This document shows positions 27,311-35,301 of a DNA stretch of 64,000 nt, in pieces. The notes beneath the pieces were generated by a model. That model searched no databases, was not told where the DNA came from, and saw nothing but the letters and a program-made list of their open reading frames with translations. Position numbers and translations under genes: made by a program. Every line of letters begins with the position of its first letter. Within the stretch, counting starts at the first letter, position 1. The DNA comes from SAR116 cluster bacterium AG-426-B08 (GTDB lineage: Bacteria; Pseudomonadota; Alphaproteobacteria; Puniceispirillales; Marisalimonadaceae), in assembly GCA_003213175.1 (NCBI GenBank), contig QCNN01000003.1, forward strand, positions 1 through 64,000, given 5' to 3'.

Positions 27311-28183
27311 ATGATAAATAAAAAGGGAAAATCATTTTATTTTTGTTGGTTTTTTTTTATAACCTTCGTAATTTTTCTTTATGGACCCACTTTTACTATT
27401 GTTTTGCTAAGCTTTCAGGGACCTGAAGGAGGTTTAACATTTCCAATGAATGGTTTTTCATTTCACTGGTTTGAAAAACTTTGGGAAGGCGGAGGTTATG
27501 TTGACATTGGTTCAGCATTTAGAAGATCCATTCTTTTAGGAATTATACTAATGATACTGACGGTAATTTTATCAGTAAGTGCTGGTATGGCTTTTCGAAA
27601 AAAATTTTTTGGTTCAAATTTTTTATTTTTTCTGACAATTTCAAGCTTAATTGTACCATCTATCATTTTATCTCTTGGAGTCGCTTTAGAGTTCAGATTA
27701 ATTGATGAAACAATTAAATTTATTGGTAATAAATATAATATTGATTGGATAATTAATGATTTTCAAACAACTTTAAATATGTTTTCTAGTGGATTAGGTG
27801 CTCAACTTACCTGGACTTTACCATTTGGACTATTAATTATGTTTGCAATTTTTAATAGATTCGATAAATCATTTGAGGAAGCATCAAGAGACTTAGGTGC
27901 TACCCCTTGGCAAACATTTAAATTTATTGTCTTACCAATTATTGCTCCAAGTGTTGTTGGTATAGCTTTATTTGGATTTACATTATCTTATGACGAACTT
28001 GCTAGGTCTTCTCAAGTAATGGGGGCTACTAACACTTTGCCTTTAGAGTTAAAAGGTCTAACCACAACTGTAACAACTCCAGTAATTTATGCCCTCGGAA
28101 CATTAACCACTGGAATATCATTTCTAGTGATCTTTATTGCAATTGGTTCTTTTTTTATTATTAAAAGGAAAAAAATAAAATGA
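27311..28183 (+). CDS. ABC transporter permease, PotC-like
   Basis: Second permease, 290 residues, six helices, EAA loop E-E-A-S-R-D-L-G-A-T-P near residue 197. It begins on the base after the first permease stop and overlaps the following racemase gene by four bases (ATGA). The coupling ties the transporter to ureide/hydantoin metabolism. Confidence 0.88.
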   Translation: MINKKGKSFYFCWFFFITFVIFLYGPTFTIVLLSFQGPEGGLTFPMNGFSFHWFEKLWEGGGYVDIGSAFRRSILLGIILMILTVILSVSAGMAFRKKFFGSNFLFFLTISSLIVPSIILSLGVALEFRLIDETIKFIGNKYNIDWIINDFQTTLNMFSSGLGAQLTWTLPFGLLIMFAIFNRFDKSFEEASRDLGATPWQTFKFIVLPIIAPSVVGIALFGFTLSYDELARSSQVMGATNTLPLELKGLTTTVTTPVIYALGTLTTGISFLVIFIAIGSFFIIKRKKIK

Positions 28184-28917
28184 AAACAAAGAAAACAATA
28201 TGTATTATTAATCCTAACACTTCTTCAGAGATGACTAACGGAATAGCAAAGGTTGCAAAAAAAATTATTTCTTCTAACTTTGATATAACCTCAACAAGCC
28301 CTGAATTTGGCCCCGAGAGTATTGAAGGTTATTATGATGAGGTGTTTTGTATACCGGGAATAATTTCTGAAATAAAAAAAAATCCATATTCTGACGCATA
28401 TATTATAGCTTGTTTTGATGATACTGGCTTAGATGCATGCAGATCTTTTACTGATAAACCCGTTTTGGGCATAGGCGAATGCTCATATCATGCTGCTAAT
28501 CTTTTGGGAGGAAACTTTTCGGTGATTACAACGTTATCTAGATCTATTCCAGCTTTAAAAGGAAATTTAAAAAAATACGGCATTTATGATAATTGTAACC
28601 TAGTTACTTCAGTTGAAATTCCAGTTTTAGACTTAGAAAAAAATCCTAAAATTACTGAAACAAAATTAGATAATAAAATTCATGAAATTTTATCTAGTAC
28701 GAATAGCGAAATAATAGTTTTAGGTTGTGCTGGAATGTCTGATTTTGCAAAAAATATGCAAGATAAATATAAAATACCAGTCATTGAAGGAATTTCAGTC
28801 TCGATAAAATTTGCTGAATCTTTAGTAGAATTAGGACTTAAGACATCTAAAAAATTAGGTTATGCTAAACCAAGATCAAAAAAATATTCAGGAATTTTTA
28901 AACCATTTCAACCTTAG
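28180..28917 (+). CDS. Hydantoin/allantoin racemase (Asp/Glu racemase superfamily)
   Basis: A 245-residue racemase that interconverts enantiomers of hydantoins, possibly allantoin (HpxA-like). Both catalytic cysteines are present: C78 in I-I-A-C-F-D-D-T-G and C183 in V-L-G-C-A-G-M. The N-terminal I-N-P-N-T-S is the family signature. Start codon overlaps the permease stop. Racemisation would matter because uraD gives only S-allantoin, while spontaneous decay or uptake gives racemic allantoin. A paralogue lacking the cysteines lies at 30594. Confidence 0.85.
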   Translation: MKTKKTICIINPNTSSEMTNGIAKVAKKIISSNFDITSTSPEFGPESIEGYYDEVFCIPGIISEIKKNPYSDAYIIACFDDTGLDACRSFTDKPVLGIGECSYHAANLLGGNFSVITTLSRSIPALKGNLKKYGIYDNCNLVTSVEIPVLDLEKNPKITETKLDNKIHEILSSTNSEIIVLGCAGMSDFAKNMQDKYKIPVIEGISVSIKFAESLVELGLKTSKKLGYAKPRSKKYSGIFKPFQP

Positions 28918-28923
28918 AAAATT

Positions 28924-29550
28924 ATGTCTGTAAAAATTTTAAATCATCCGCTTATTGATCATCATATGAATAAACTAAGATCAAAAGATACAAACAACTT
29001 TGATTTTCGAATTAGTGCCAAAATAGTTTCAAATTTAATGGGATATGAGATTTTTAAAAGTTTGAGTACTGAAAATGTACAAATTAATACTCCTCTTGAA
29101 AAATTTAAGGGTAGAGAAGTAAAAAAACCATTTCCATGTTTGGTATCAATTTTAAGAGCAGGTTCAATAATTGTTGACGGATTACTTGAAGTATTTCCGA
29201 ATTGTTCAGTTGGTCATATTGGCATTTATAGAGATCATAAAACTTTATTACCAAAAGACTATTTAACAAAATTACCTAATAATATTCATAAAAAAAAAGT
29301 TTTTTTATGTGATCCAATGCTAGCTACTGGGGGCAGTGCAATAAGGGCTATTGAGGTTTTAAATGAAAATAATTGTTACGACATTAGTTTAATTTGTCTA
29401 TTAGCTTGTGATGAAGGAATAAATTTAACTTTAAAAAAATATCCTAAAACCAATATTTTTGCCGCTCAAAAGGATCCTGTATTAAATAAAAAAGGGTATA
29501 TTTTACCTGGTCTAGGAGATGCTGGAGATAGAATTTATGGTACAGAATAA
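28924..29550 (+). CDS. upp: Uracil phosphoribosyltransferase
   Basis: Converts uracil and PRPP to UMP. 208 residues, normal length. The I-L-R-A-G region near residue 78, the PRPP-binding D-P-M-L-A-T-G-G-S near 136 and the C-terminal L-P-G-L-G-D-A-G-D-R-I-Y-G-T uracil-binding segment are all present. It lies six bases after the racemase gene and so in the transporter operon, suggesting that nucleobase salvage and ureide uptake are coexpressed. Confidence 0.93.
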   Translation: MSVKILNHPLIDHHMNKLRSKDTNNFDFRISAKIVSNLMGYEIFKSLSTENVQINTPLEKFKGREVKKPFPCLVSILRAGSIIVDGLLEVFPNCSVGHIGIYRDHKTLLPKDYLTKLPNNIHKKKVFLCDPMLATGGSAIRAIEVLNENNCYDISLICLLACDEGINLTLKKYPKTNIFAAQKDPVLNKKGYILPGLGDAGDRIYGTE

Positions 29551-29572
29551 TTTTCTTAATTTAAAAAATATT

Positions 29573-29600
29573 TTGTTAATTCTTTAAAACTGCATACAAT
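29573..29600 (+). promoter_or_regulatory. Candidate sigma70 promoter for the lyase-racemase-puuE genes
   Basis: TTGTTA (29573-29578) and TACAAT (29595-29600) are separated by 16 bases, in the 82-base gap before the DapA-family gene. Transcription would begin near 29607. Read by eye only. Confidence 0.4.
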
Positions 29601-29632
29601 TAAAATGTTTTAATCGTTTTAAAGGTAATTAA

Positions 29633-30583
29633 ATGCCAAACAATTTATCAAATGCACAAGGTGTTTATGCCATTGCAACAACACCCTTTTTAGATAATGG
29701 AGAAGTTGATTTTAACTCTGTAGATAAATTATCTGATTATTACTTAGAATGTGGTTCAACAGGAATTACAATTTTAGGTGTAATGGGAGAAGCGCCAAAA
29801 CTTAATTTAGATGAACAAAAAAAACTTGTTAAAAGATATGTTAAAAATCTTCGCGACAAAATGCCAATTATTATAGGCGTAAGTAATCCAGGGCTCGATA
29901 ACCTAAGAAATATTGCTATTGAAGGAATGGAAATGGGTGCAAATGGAGTAATGGTTGCAGGAATAAATGGTTTAAAAAACGATGAACAAATTGAAAATTA
30001 CTTTGAACAAGTTGTTCAATATCTAGACAGTATTCCAATATGTGTACAGGATTATCCGCCCACAACAAACGTATATTTTTCTGTATCTACAATAGAAAAA
30101 GTTTTTTCAAAATATCCACAGTTTGAAATGTTTAAACATGAAGATTGCCCAGGCCATAAAAAATTAACTCAATTGATAAATTCAAGAGAAAATTTAGGAA
30201 GAAAAAAATATAGCATATTAGTTGGTAATGGAGGTCTTTATGTACCACAAGAGCTCTATAGAGGGGCAGATGGTATAATGACGGGATTTGCATTTACTTC
30301 AATGTTAGTTGAAGTGTTTGATCTTTTCAAAAAAGGTTTAAAAGAAGAATCTGAAAATTTATTTGATTTATACTTACCTTTAATTAGACATGAACAGCAG
30401 TTTGGAATTGGTTTAGCAATTAGAAAAGAAGTGCTGAGAAAAATAGGCGTCATTTCATCATCTAAAACCAGGTCTCCAGGCCCAAAACTTGATGAGAATG
30501 ATTTAGAAGAATTAGAACGTCTATTGTCAAGGTTGAAAAAAAACCTTGAAACGAAGAGTCTTTCTGTACCCAAAGGCATTTGA
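29633..30583 (+). CDS. DapA/NanA-family lyase
   Basis: Class I aldolase of the dihydrodipicolinate synthase/N-acetylneuraminate lyase family, 316 residues. The Tyr in Q-D-Y-P-P-T-T (near 140) and the Schiff-base lysine in M-F-K-H-E-D (near 168) are in place; the G-V-M-G-E-A block (near 50) replaces the usual G-T-T-G-E. The variant motifs and the position beside a racemase and puuE argue against lysine biosynthesis and for a catabolic aldolase or dehydratase. Substrate unknown. It overlaps no gene, and the following racemase starts 10 bases downstream. Confidence 0.8.
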   Translation: MPNNLSNAQGVYAIATTPFLDNGEVDFNSVDKLSDYYLECGSTGITILGVMGEAPKLNLDEQKKLVKRYVKNLRDKMPIIIGVSNPGLDNLRNIAIEGMEMGANGVMVAGINGLKNDEQIENYFEQVVQYLDSIPICVQDYPPTTNVYFSVSTIEKVFSKYPQFEMFKHEDCPGHKKLTQLINSRENLGRKKYSILVGNGGLYVPQELYRGADGIMTGFAFTSMLVEVFDLFKKGLKEESENLFDLYLPLIRHEQQFGIGLAIRKEVLRKIGVISSSKTRSPGPKLDENDLEELERLLSRLKKNLETKSLSVPKGI

Positions 30584-30593
30584 AGGATTCATT

Positions 30594-31343
30594 TTGAAAA
30601 TCTTATTATATAATCCAAACACAACCCAATCAATTACTGATAAATTGTATAATACTGCTAAATTAGTTACCTCATCTGGAACAGAGCTTGTTCCTATGAC
30701 TGCAAAAAAAGGATTTCCTTATATTTCTAATGAAGCAGAAGCACAAATTTCTGGAACAACTGTTTTAGAAGTTATAGCAAAAGAGCATAGAAATTATAAT
30801 GCTGCAATAATTGCTGCCTTTGGAGATCCTGGTCTAAAAGCAGCAAGATCACTATTTCATATACCAATTGTAGGTTTAGGTGAGGCAGCTATGTTGAGTG
30901 CTTGTTTGTTTGGCAAAAAATTTGGTATCATATCATTTACTAATAATATGTCTGCATGGTATGAGGAAAGTGTTGAAACACTTGGTCTTAAAGATAGATA
31001 TGCAGGATTTAGAGCAATTGATAGTGTTATTTTGTCTATAGACAAAATACAATCAGTCCAGAAAAAAAATTTGATAAAATCAGCAAAAGATTCTGTGGAA
31101 ATTGATGGTGCGGATGTAATAATTTTTGCTGGAGCACCTCTTTCAGGGTTTAAAAAAAAAGTAGAGGATAAAATCTCAGTTCCAATTATTGATTGTGCTG
31201 AAGCCGCTGTTAAGCAAGCTGAGTTATCTGTTGCAATGACTAATAAATTTTCGAATAAGAAAAGTTATAAAACAAAATTACCTCCAAAAAAATCTATTGG
31301 TTTAAATAAAACGTTGTCAGATTATTTCTCACATGAAATTTAG
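30594..31343 (+). CDS. Asp/Glu/hydantoin racemase paralogue lacking catalytic cysteines
   Basis: A 249-residue member of the superfamily. The frame is open from 30546, but the TTG at 30594 with GAAGGA six bases upstream gives the canonical N-terminus M-K-I-L-L-Y-N-P-N-T-T. The first catalytic Cys is Ala75 (I-I-A-A-F-G-D-P-G) and the second site reads F-A-G-A-P-L-S-G where C-A-G-M is usual. It is therefore unlikely to racemise by the two-cysteine mechanism. Possible roles are a non-racemising lyase or decarboxylase, or a binding protein. It lies between the DapA-family gene and puuE. Confidence 0.78.
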   Translation: MKILLYNPNTTQSITDKLYNTAKLVTSSGTELVPMTAKKGFPYISNEAEAQISGTTVLEVIAKEHRNYNAAIIAAFGDPGLKAARSLFHIPIVGLGEAAMLSACLFGKKFGIISFTNNMSAWYEESVETLGLKDRYAGFRAIDSVILSIDKIQSVQKKNLIKSAKDSVEIDGADVIIFAGAPLSGFKKKVEDKISVPIIDCAEAAVKQAELSVAMTNKFSNKKSYKTKLPPKKSIGLNKTLSDYFSHEI

Positions 31344-31355
31344 TTTCAGTCAGCA

Positions 31356-32267
31356 ATGCAAGATAAAGAATTAAATAAAAGAAATTTTTTTGGTTATGGA
31401 GATACAAAACTTAAGATTAATTGGCCAGGTAATAAAAAAATAGCTCTATCAATTGTTGTGAATATTGAAGAAGGTGCTGAACTATCTGTCAGTTCAGGTG
31501 ATAGTATAAACGAATATATCTATGAAAATAATAAAATAAAATTAGAAAATAACTTGCCTGATCTTTGTATGGAATCTCATTTTGAGTATGGCTTACGTTC
31601 AGGTTTTTGGAGAATCATTCATTTATTAGATGAATACAAATTGCCAGTCACATTTAGTTGCTGTTCCCAAGCATTAGAAAAATCACCTTGGCTAATAAAA
31701 GAAATATTGAATAGAGGGCATGAAATATCTGCACATGGTGTAAAGTGGATTTCACATTTTAATTTAAGTGAAAACGAAGAAAGAAAAATTATAAACAAAT
31801 GTTATAATGACATATTAAAATTAACTGGTAAACCACCTTTGGGGTGGCATACGAAATCTGCAACTTCAATCAATACAAGAAAACTATTATTGGAACATGG
31901 AGGGTTTTTATATGACTCTAATGCATACAATGATGATTTGCCTTACAAAGTAAATTTTAAAAATAAGTCTATTATTGTAATACCTTATGCATTTGATACC
32001 AATGATATGAGATATGAGTCTAATGGAGGATTTGTTCAATCAGATGATTTTTTTATTTACTGCAAGGGTGCATTTGACCAGCTTTTATTAGAAACTAGAG
32101 ATGAAAAATTAAAAATGATGTCAATAGGATTACATCCACGAATCATTGGCCGTCCAGGTAGAATCAATGGTCTAAAAAAGTTGTTGGACTACATAAGTAT
32201 ATCAGAAAAAACCTGGGTTGCAAAAAGAGAGGAAATAGCAAAATTTTGGGCAGGAGTTAAATTGTAA
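31356..32267 (+). CDS. puuE: PuuE-type allantoinase (polysaccharide-deacetylase fold)
   Basis: Metal-independent allantoinase that opens S-allantoin to allantoate. 303 residues, matching PuuE. It shows the cyclic-permuted polysaccharide-deacetylase features: E-E-G-A-E near residue 35, the S-H-F-E-Y-G-L-R-S-G-F-W-R segment, the H-E-I-S-A-H-G motif near 127, and S-I-G-L-H-P-R-I-I-G-R-P-G near the C-terminus, which is characteristic of the puuE branch. It supplies the step between uraD and alc. Confidence 0.9.
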   Translation: MQDKELNKRNFFGYGDTKLKINWPGNKKIALSIVVNIEEGAELSVSSGDSINEYIYENNKIKLENNLPDLCMESHFEYGLRSGFWRIIHLLDEYKLPVTFSCCSQALEKSPWLIKEILNRGHEISAHGVKWISHFNLSENEERKIINKCYNDILKLTGKPPLGWHTKSATSINTRKLLLEHGGFLYDSNAYNDDLPYKVNFKNKSIIVIPYAFDTNDMRYESNGGFVQSDDFFIYCKGAFDQLLLETRDEKLKMMSIGLHPRIIGRPGRINGLKKLLDYISISEKTWVAKREEIAKFWAGVKL

Positions 32268-32434
32268 GCACTCGCCTTTAAAATTGCTAAAACAATTGTC
32301 AATTGAACTAACAAATTTAGATCATTGGTTTATTGACTCGTGTAAAAAAAAAGATTGAAATAATAATAATTACTAACTCAAAAAATTATACTGGAAATTT
32401 TTCTAGTGATTAAAATTTTATAAGGAGATTAAAT
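32268..32434 (+). other. 167-bp intergenic region before the TRAP operon
   Basis: No gene is seen. It holds two CAATTG hexamers seven bases apart (CAATTGTCAATTG near 32292), a TATACT at 32387-32392 that could be a -10 without a clear -35, and the strong ATAAGGAGA ribosome site of the next gene. No terminator for puuE is visible. Confidence 0.4.
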
Positions 32435-33409
32435 ATGATACTTAGAAAATTTAGACTTTTGTTAGTTAGTTGTTTAATAGGTCTCTGGACTTTTAGTTCA
32501 CAAGCAGCTGAGTGGACAATGGCATCTGGATATCCGAAAAGCAATTTTCATACACAAAACATAATTAAATTCATTGATGATGTAAAATCAGGTTCATCTG
32601 TCAAAATAAATTTAAATCCTAACGATACTCTTATCAAACTTGATGCAATTAAGACATCTTTGCAAAGAGGACAGATACCAATTGGAGAAATAAGATTTGG
32701 TATTTATGGAAATGAAGATCCAATGTACATTCTTGCAGGTTTACCATTTATTGCTCCAGACTATGCTAGTGCATGGTTGTTAAAGGAAGTAAAACATGCG
32801 TACCTTCAAGAGAAATTTAATAAGAAAGGACTACGAATTCTTTACACTTCCCCTTGGCCTGGACAAGGTTTTTATACTAAATTTCCTGTAAATAAAGTTT
32901 CAGATTTTAATGGAAAAAAACTTCGCATTTATTCTACAGCTACTCAACAAATGGGATCTATGCTAGGTTTTAATGCAACGATTTTACCATTTGCTGAAAT
33001 ACCTCAAGCTTTTTCTACAGGCTTAATAGAAGCATTGTTTACAAGTCCACAAACTGGTATTGATATACAAGCATGGGATAATACAAAACATTTTACTTAT
33101 GCCGGAGCTATCTTTAGTAAAAATGCAGTTATCGTAACAAATAAAGCTTTTAACGCTTTATCGAAAGCAGATCAAAGTCATGTTTTGGCTGCTGCAGATA
33201 GAGCAGAGCTTAGAGGTTGGGAAATGAGTGCTGCAACAACTCGAAAACAGATTGGAATACTAGAGAAAAATGGTATGAAATCAAAAAACGCTCCTGATGA
33301 AGTGATCTCAAAGATGAAAGAAATTGGTCAAGCCATGATGAAAGATTGGAGAAAAAAGGCAAGCCCTGAGGCTAATGCTGTTTTAGATCGTTATCTTTCT
33401 ATGAGATAA
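32435..33409 (+). CDS. TRAP transporter solute-binding protein (DctP family)
   Basis: Periplasmic binding protein of 324 residues with a Sec signal peptide (cleavage near S-Q-A-A, residues 22-25). The F-Y-T-K-F-P-V region followed by D-F-N-G-K-K-L-R-I-Y-S is the DctP core, including the conserved Arg that contacts a carboxylate of the ligand. TAAGGAGA precedes the ATG. The two membrane subunits follow directly and hyuAB comes next, so the ligand may be a hydantoin, 5-oxoproline-like compound or another carboxylate. Confidence 0.9.
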   Translation: MILRKFRLLLVSCLIGLWTFSSQAAEWTMASGYPKSNFHTQNIIKFIDDVKSGSSVKINLNPNDTLIKLDAIKTSLQRGQIPIGEIRFGIYGNEDPMYILAGLPFIAPDYASAWLLKEVKHAYLQEKFNKKGLRILYTSPWPGQGFYTKFPVNKVSDFNGKKLRIYSTATQQMGSMLGFNATILPFAEIPQAFSTGLIEALFTSPQTGIDIQAWDNTKHFTYAGAIFSKNAVIVTNKAFNALSKADQSHVLAAADRAELRGWEMSAATTRKQIGILEKNGMKSKNAPDEVISKMKEIGQAMMKDWRKKASPEANAVLDRYLSMR

Positions 33410-33425
33410 AATTTAAGAGATAACC

Positions 33426-33941
33426 ATGAGAAAAATATTAGATAAAATATACCTTTTAAGTGGTTATCTCTCAGCTATTTTTTTAGCACTTATAGCTTTA
33501 ACAATTATTGCTCAAATATTAGGTAGATTTGTCAATATTACTATAGACTCAACCGAGACTGCCGGTTTTAGTCTGGCTGCCCTAACATTTTTTGGTTTAG
33601 CATATACTTTTAGAGGTGGTGAACATATAAGAGTAACTTTATTAACTCGGTTGTTAGAAAAAAAAGCTAAAAAATATCAAGAATTATTTGCTTTAACATT
33701 TTGTATTTTATTTACAGGATATCTAACATATTGGTCATGGGATTTCGTTTATTTTTCTTTTATTTTTGATGATATAAGCCCTGGTTTATTAGCTATACCT
33801 TTTTGGATACCACGTTTATCAATGTCATTAGGTGTTACGATATTTTTAATTGCACTTATCGACGACTTTATATTTGTTTTGAATGATCAAGAGGCTTCTT
33901 ATGATAAGAACGCTTCCCCAATTTTTAAAGATGATAAATAA
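33426..33941 (+). CDS. TRAP transporter small membrane subunit (DctQ family)
   Basis: A 171-residue protein with four membrane helices (about residues 10-35, 45-63, 85-107 and 125-150). The A-L-T-F-F-G-L-A-Y-T-F-R-G-G-E-H-I-R segment is typical of DctQ. It connects binding protein and large permease and lies between their genes. Confidence 0.9.
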   Translation: MRKILDKIYLLSGYLSAIFLALIALTIIAQILGRFVNITIDSTETAGFSLAALTFFGLAYTFRGGEHIRVTLLTRLLEKKAKKYQELFALTFCILFTGYLTYWSWDFVYFSFIFDDISPGLLAIPFWIPRLSMSLGVTIFLIALIDDFIFVLNDQEASYDKNASPIFKDDK

Positions 33942-33954
33942 GGATTAATTTTAG

Positions 33955-35256
33955 ATGGCAACGGGATTATCAATTGGTTTATTTTTTCTTCTACTTTTTT
34001 TACTTTCTTTAGGTATTTGGGTTGCGCCTGCTTTGATTGCAATAGGCTATGTATTACTAGAGTTCTTTACACCAGCGCCAGTAGGTTCATTATTAGCCAG
34101 CACAATTTGGGACGCGAGTTGGAATTGGGCTCTGACAGCTTTGCCTTTATTTATTTGGATGGGAGAAATTTTGTTTAGGACAAGATTATCTTCAGATATG
34201 TTTAAAGGACTTTCCCCGATGCTTTCCAGATTACCTGGAGGTTTATTGCATGTAAATGTCGTTGGTTGTGGTATTATGGCAGCCGTTGCCGGTTCAAGTG
34301 CAGTTACTTGTGCAACCATTGGGCGAATGAGTATACCAGAATTAACTAAAAGAAAGTATGATGAAACGTTGAGCATAGGCTCCTTGGCCGGTTCAGGTAC
34401 TTTGGGTCTCTTGATACCACCATCAATAATGTTAATTGTTTATGGAGTATTAGCCCAACAGTCAATTTCACGTCTTTTTATAGCAGGAGTATTACCGGGA
34501 ATAATGATAATTTTGATTTTTATGTCATATATTTCCTTAAGATCTATTTTAAATCCCTCATTAGCTCCAAAAGAAAAAAAACGTTATAGTTTTTATGAAA
34601 AAATTGTAGCTGGTAAACACTTATTTCCTGTCATAGGTCTCATTTTTTGTGTTTTAGGTTCTATTTATGGAGGTTATGCAACACCTACAGAAGCAGCTAC
34701 AATTGGTGTTTGTGGAGCTTTGTTATTAGCTTGGGCTACTAAAACTTTAAGTTGGCAAAGCTTTAAAGAAAGTTTAATGGGTGCAGTAAAAACCTCATGT
34801 ATGATTAATTTTATCATAGTTGGAGCAGCATTTTTGTCGGTTGCAATGGGGTATACAGGTATACCAAAGCAGTTGGGACAAATTGTTAATCAATACGAGT
34901 TGTCGCAAATTTCATTGTTAATTATTTTAACTATCTTATATATATTCCTAGGTTGTTTCTTAGAGGGAACTTCTATGATGGTTCTCACAGCTTCAGTTGT
35001 CCTTCCTATGGTTCAAACTGCTGGAATAGATTTAATTTGGTTTGGTATTTATACCGTTATTGTAGTAGAGATGGCTCAAATTACACCTCCTGTTGGTTTT
35101 AATTTATTTGTTCTACAAGGTATGACAGGAAGAGATATACTTAAAATTACTAAGGCAGCTATGCCATTTTTCTTCTTAATGATGTTAGGAATTGTTATTT
35201 TAGTGATATTTCCTGAAATCGTAACAGCGCCAGTCCAATTTATGATTCAAAGATGA
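33955..35256 (+). CDS. TRAP transporter large membrane subunit (DctM family)
   Basis: Large permease of 433 residues with about 12 helices. Family blocks include L-P-L-F-I-W-M-G-E near residue 62, A-A-V-A-G-S-S-A-V-T-C-A-T near 108, G-L-L-I-P-P-S near 150 and the C-terminal Q-I-T-P-P-V-G-F-N-L-F. It uses the Na+ or H+ gradient to import the ligand of the preceding binding protein. Confidence 0.92.
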   Translation: MATGLSIGLFFLLLFLLSLGIWVAPALIAIGYVLLEFFTPAPVGSLLASTIWDASWNWALTALPLFIWMGEILFRTRLSSDMFKGLSPMLSRLPGGLLHVNVVGCGIMAAVAGSSAVTCATIGRMSIPELTKRKYDETLSIGSLAGSGTLGLLIPPSIMLIVYGVLAQQSISRLFIAGVLPGIMIILIFMSYISLRSILNPSLAPKEKKRYSFYEKIVAGKHLFPVIGLIFCVLGSIYGGYATPTEAATIGVCGALLLAWATKTLSWQSFKESLMGAVKTSCMINFIIVGAAFLSVAMGYTGIPKQLGQIVNQYELSQISLLIILTILYIFLGCFLEGTSMMVLTASVVLPMVQTAGIDLIWFGIYTVIVVEMAQITPPVGFNLFVLQGMTGRDILKITKAAMPFFFLMMLGIVILVIFPEIVTAPVQFMIQR

Positions 35257-35301
35257 TTTGCACTAAGTTATTATGAATAGAGAATTTTAAGAGGCAAACG
35301 A

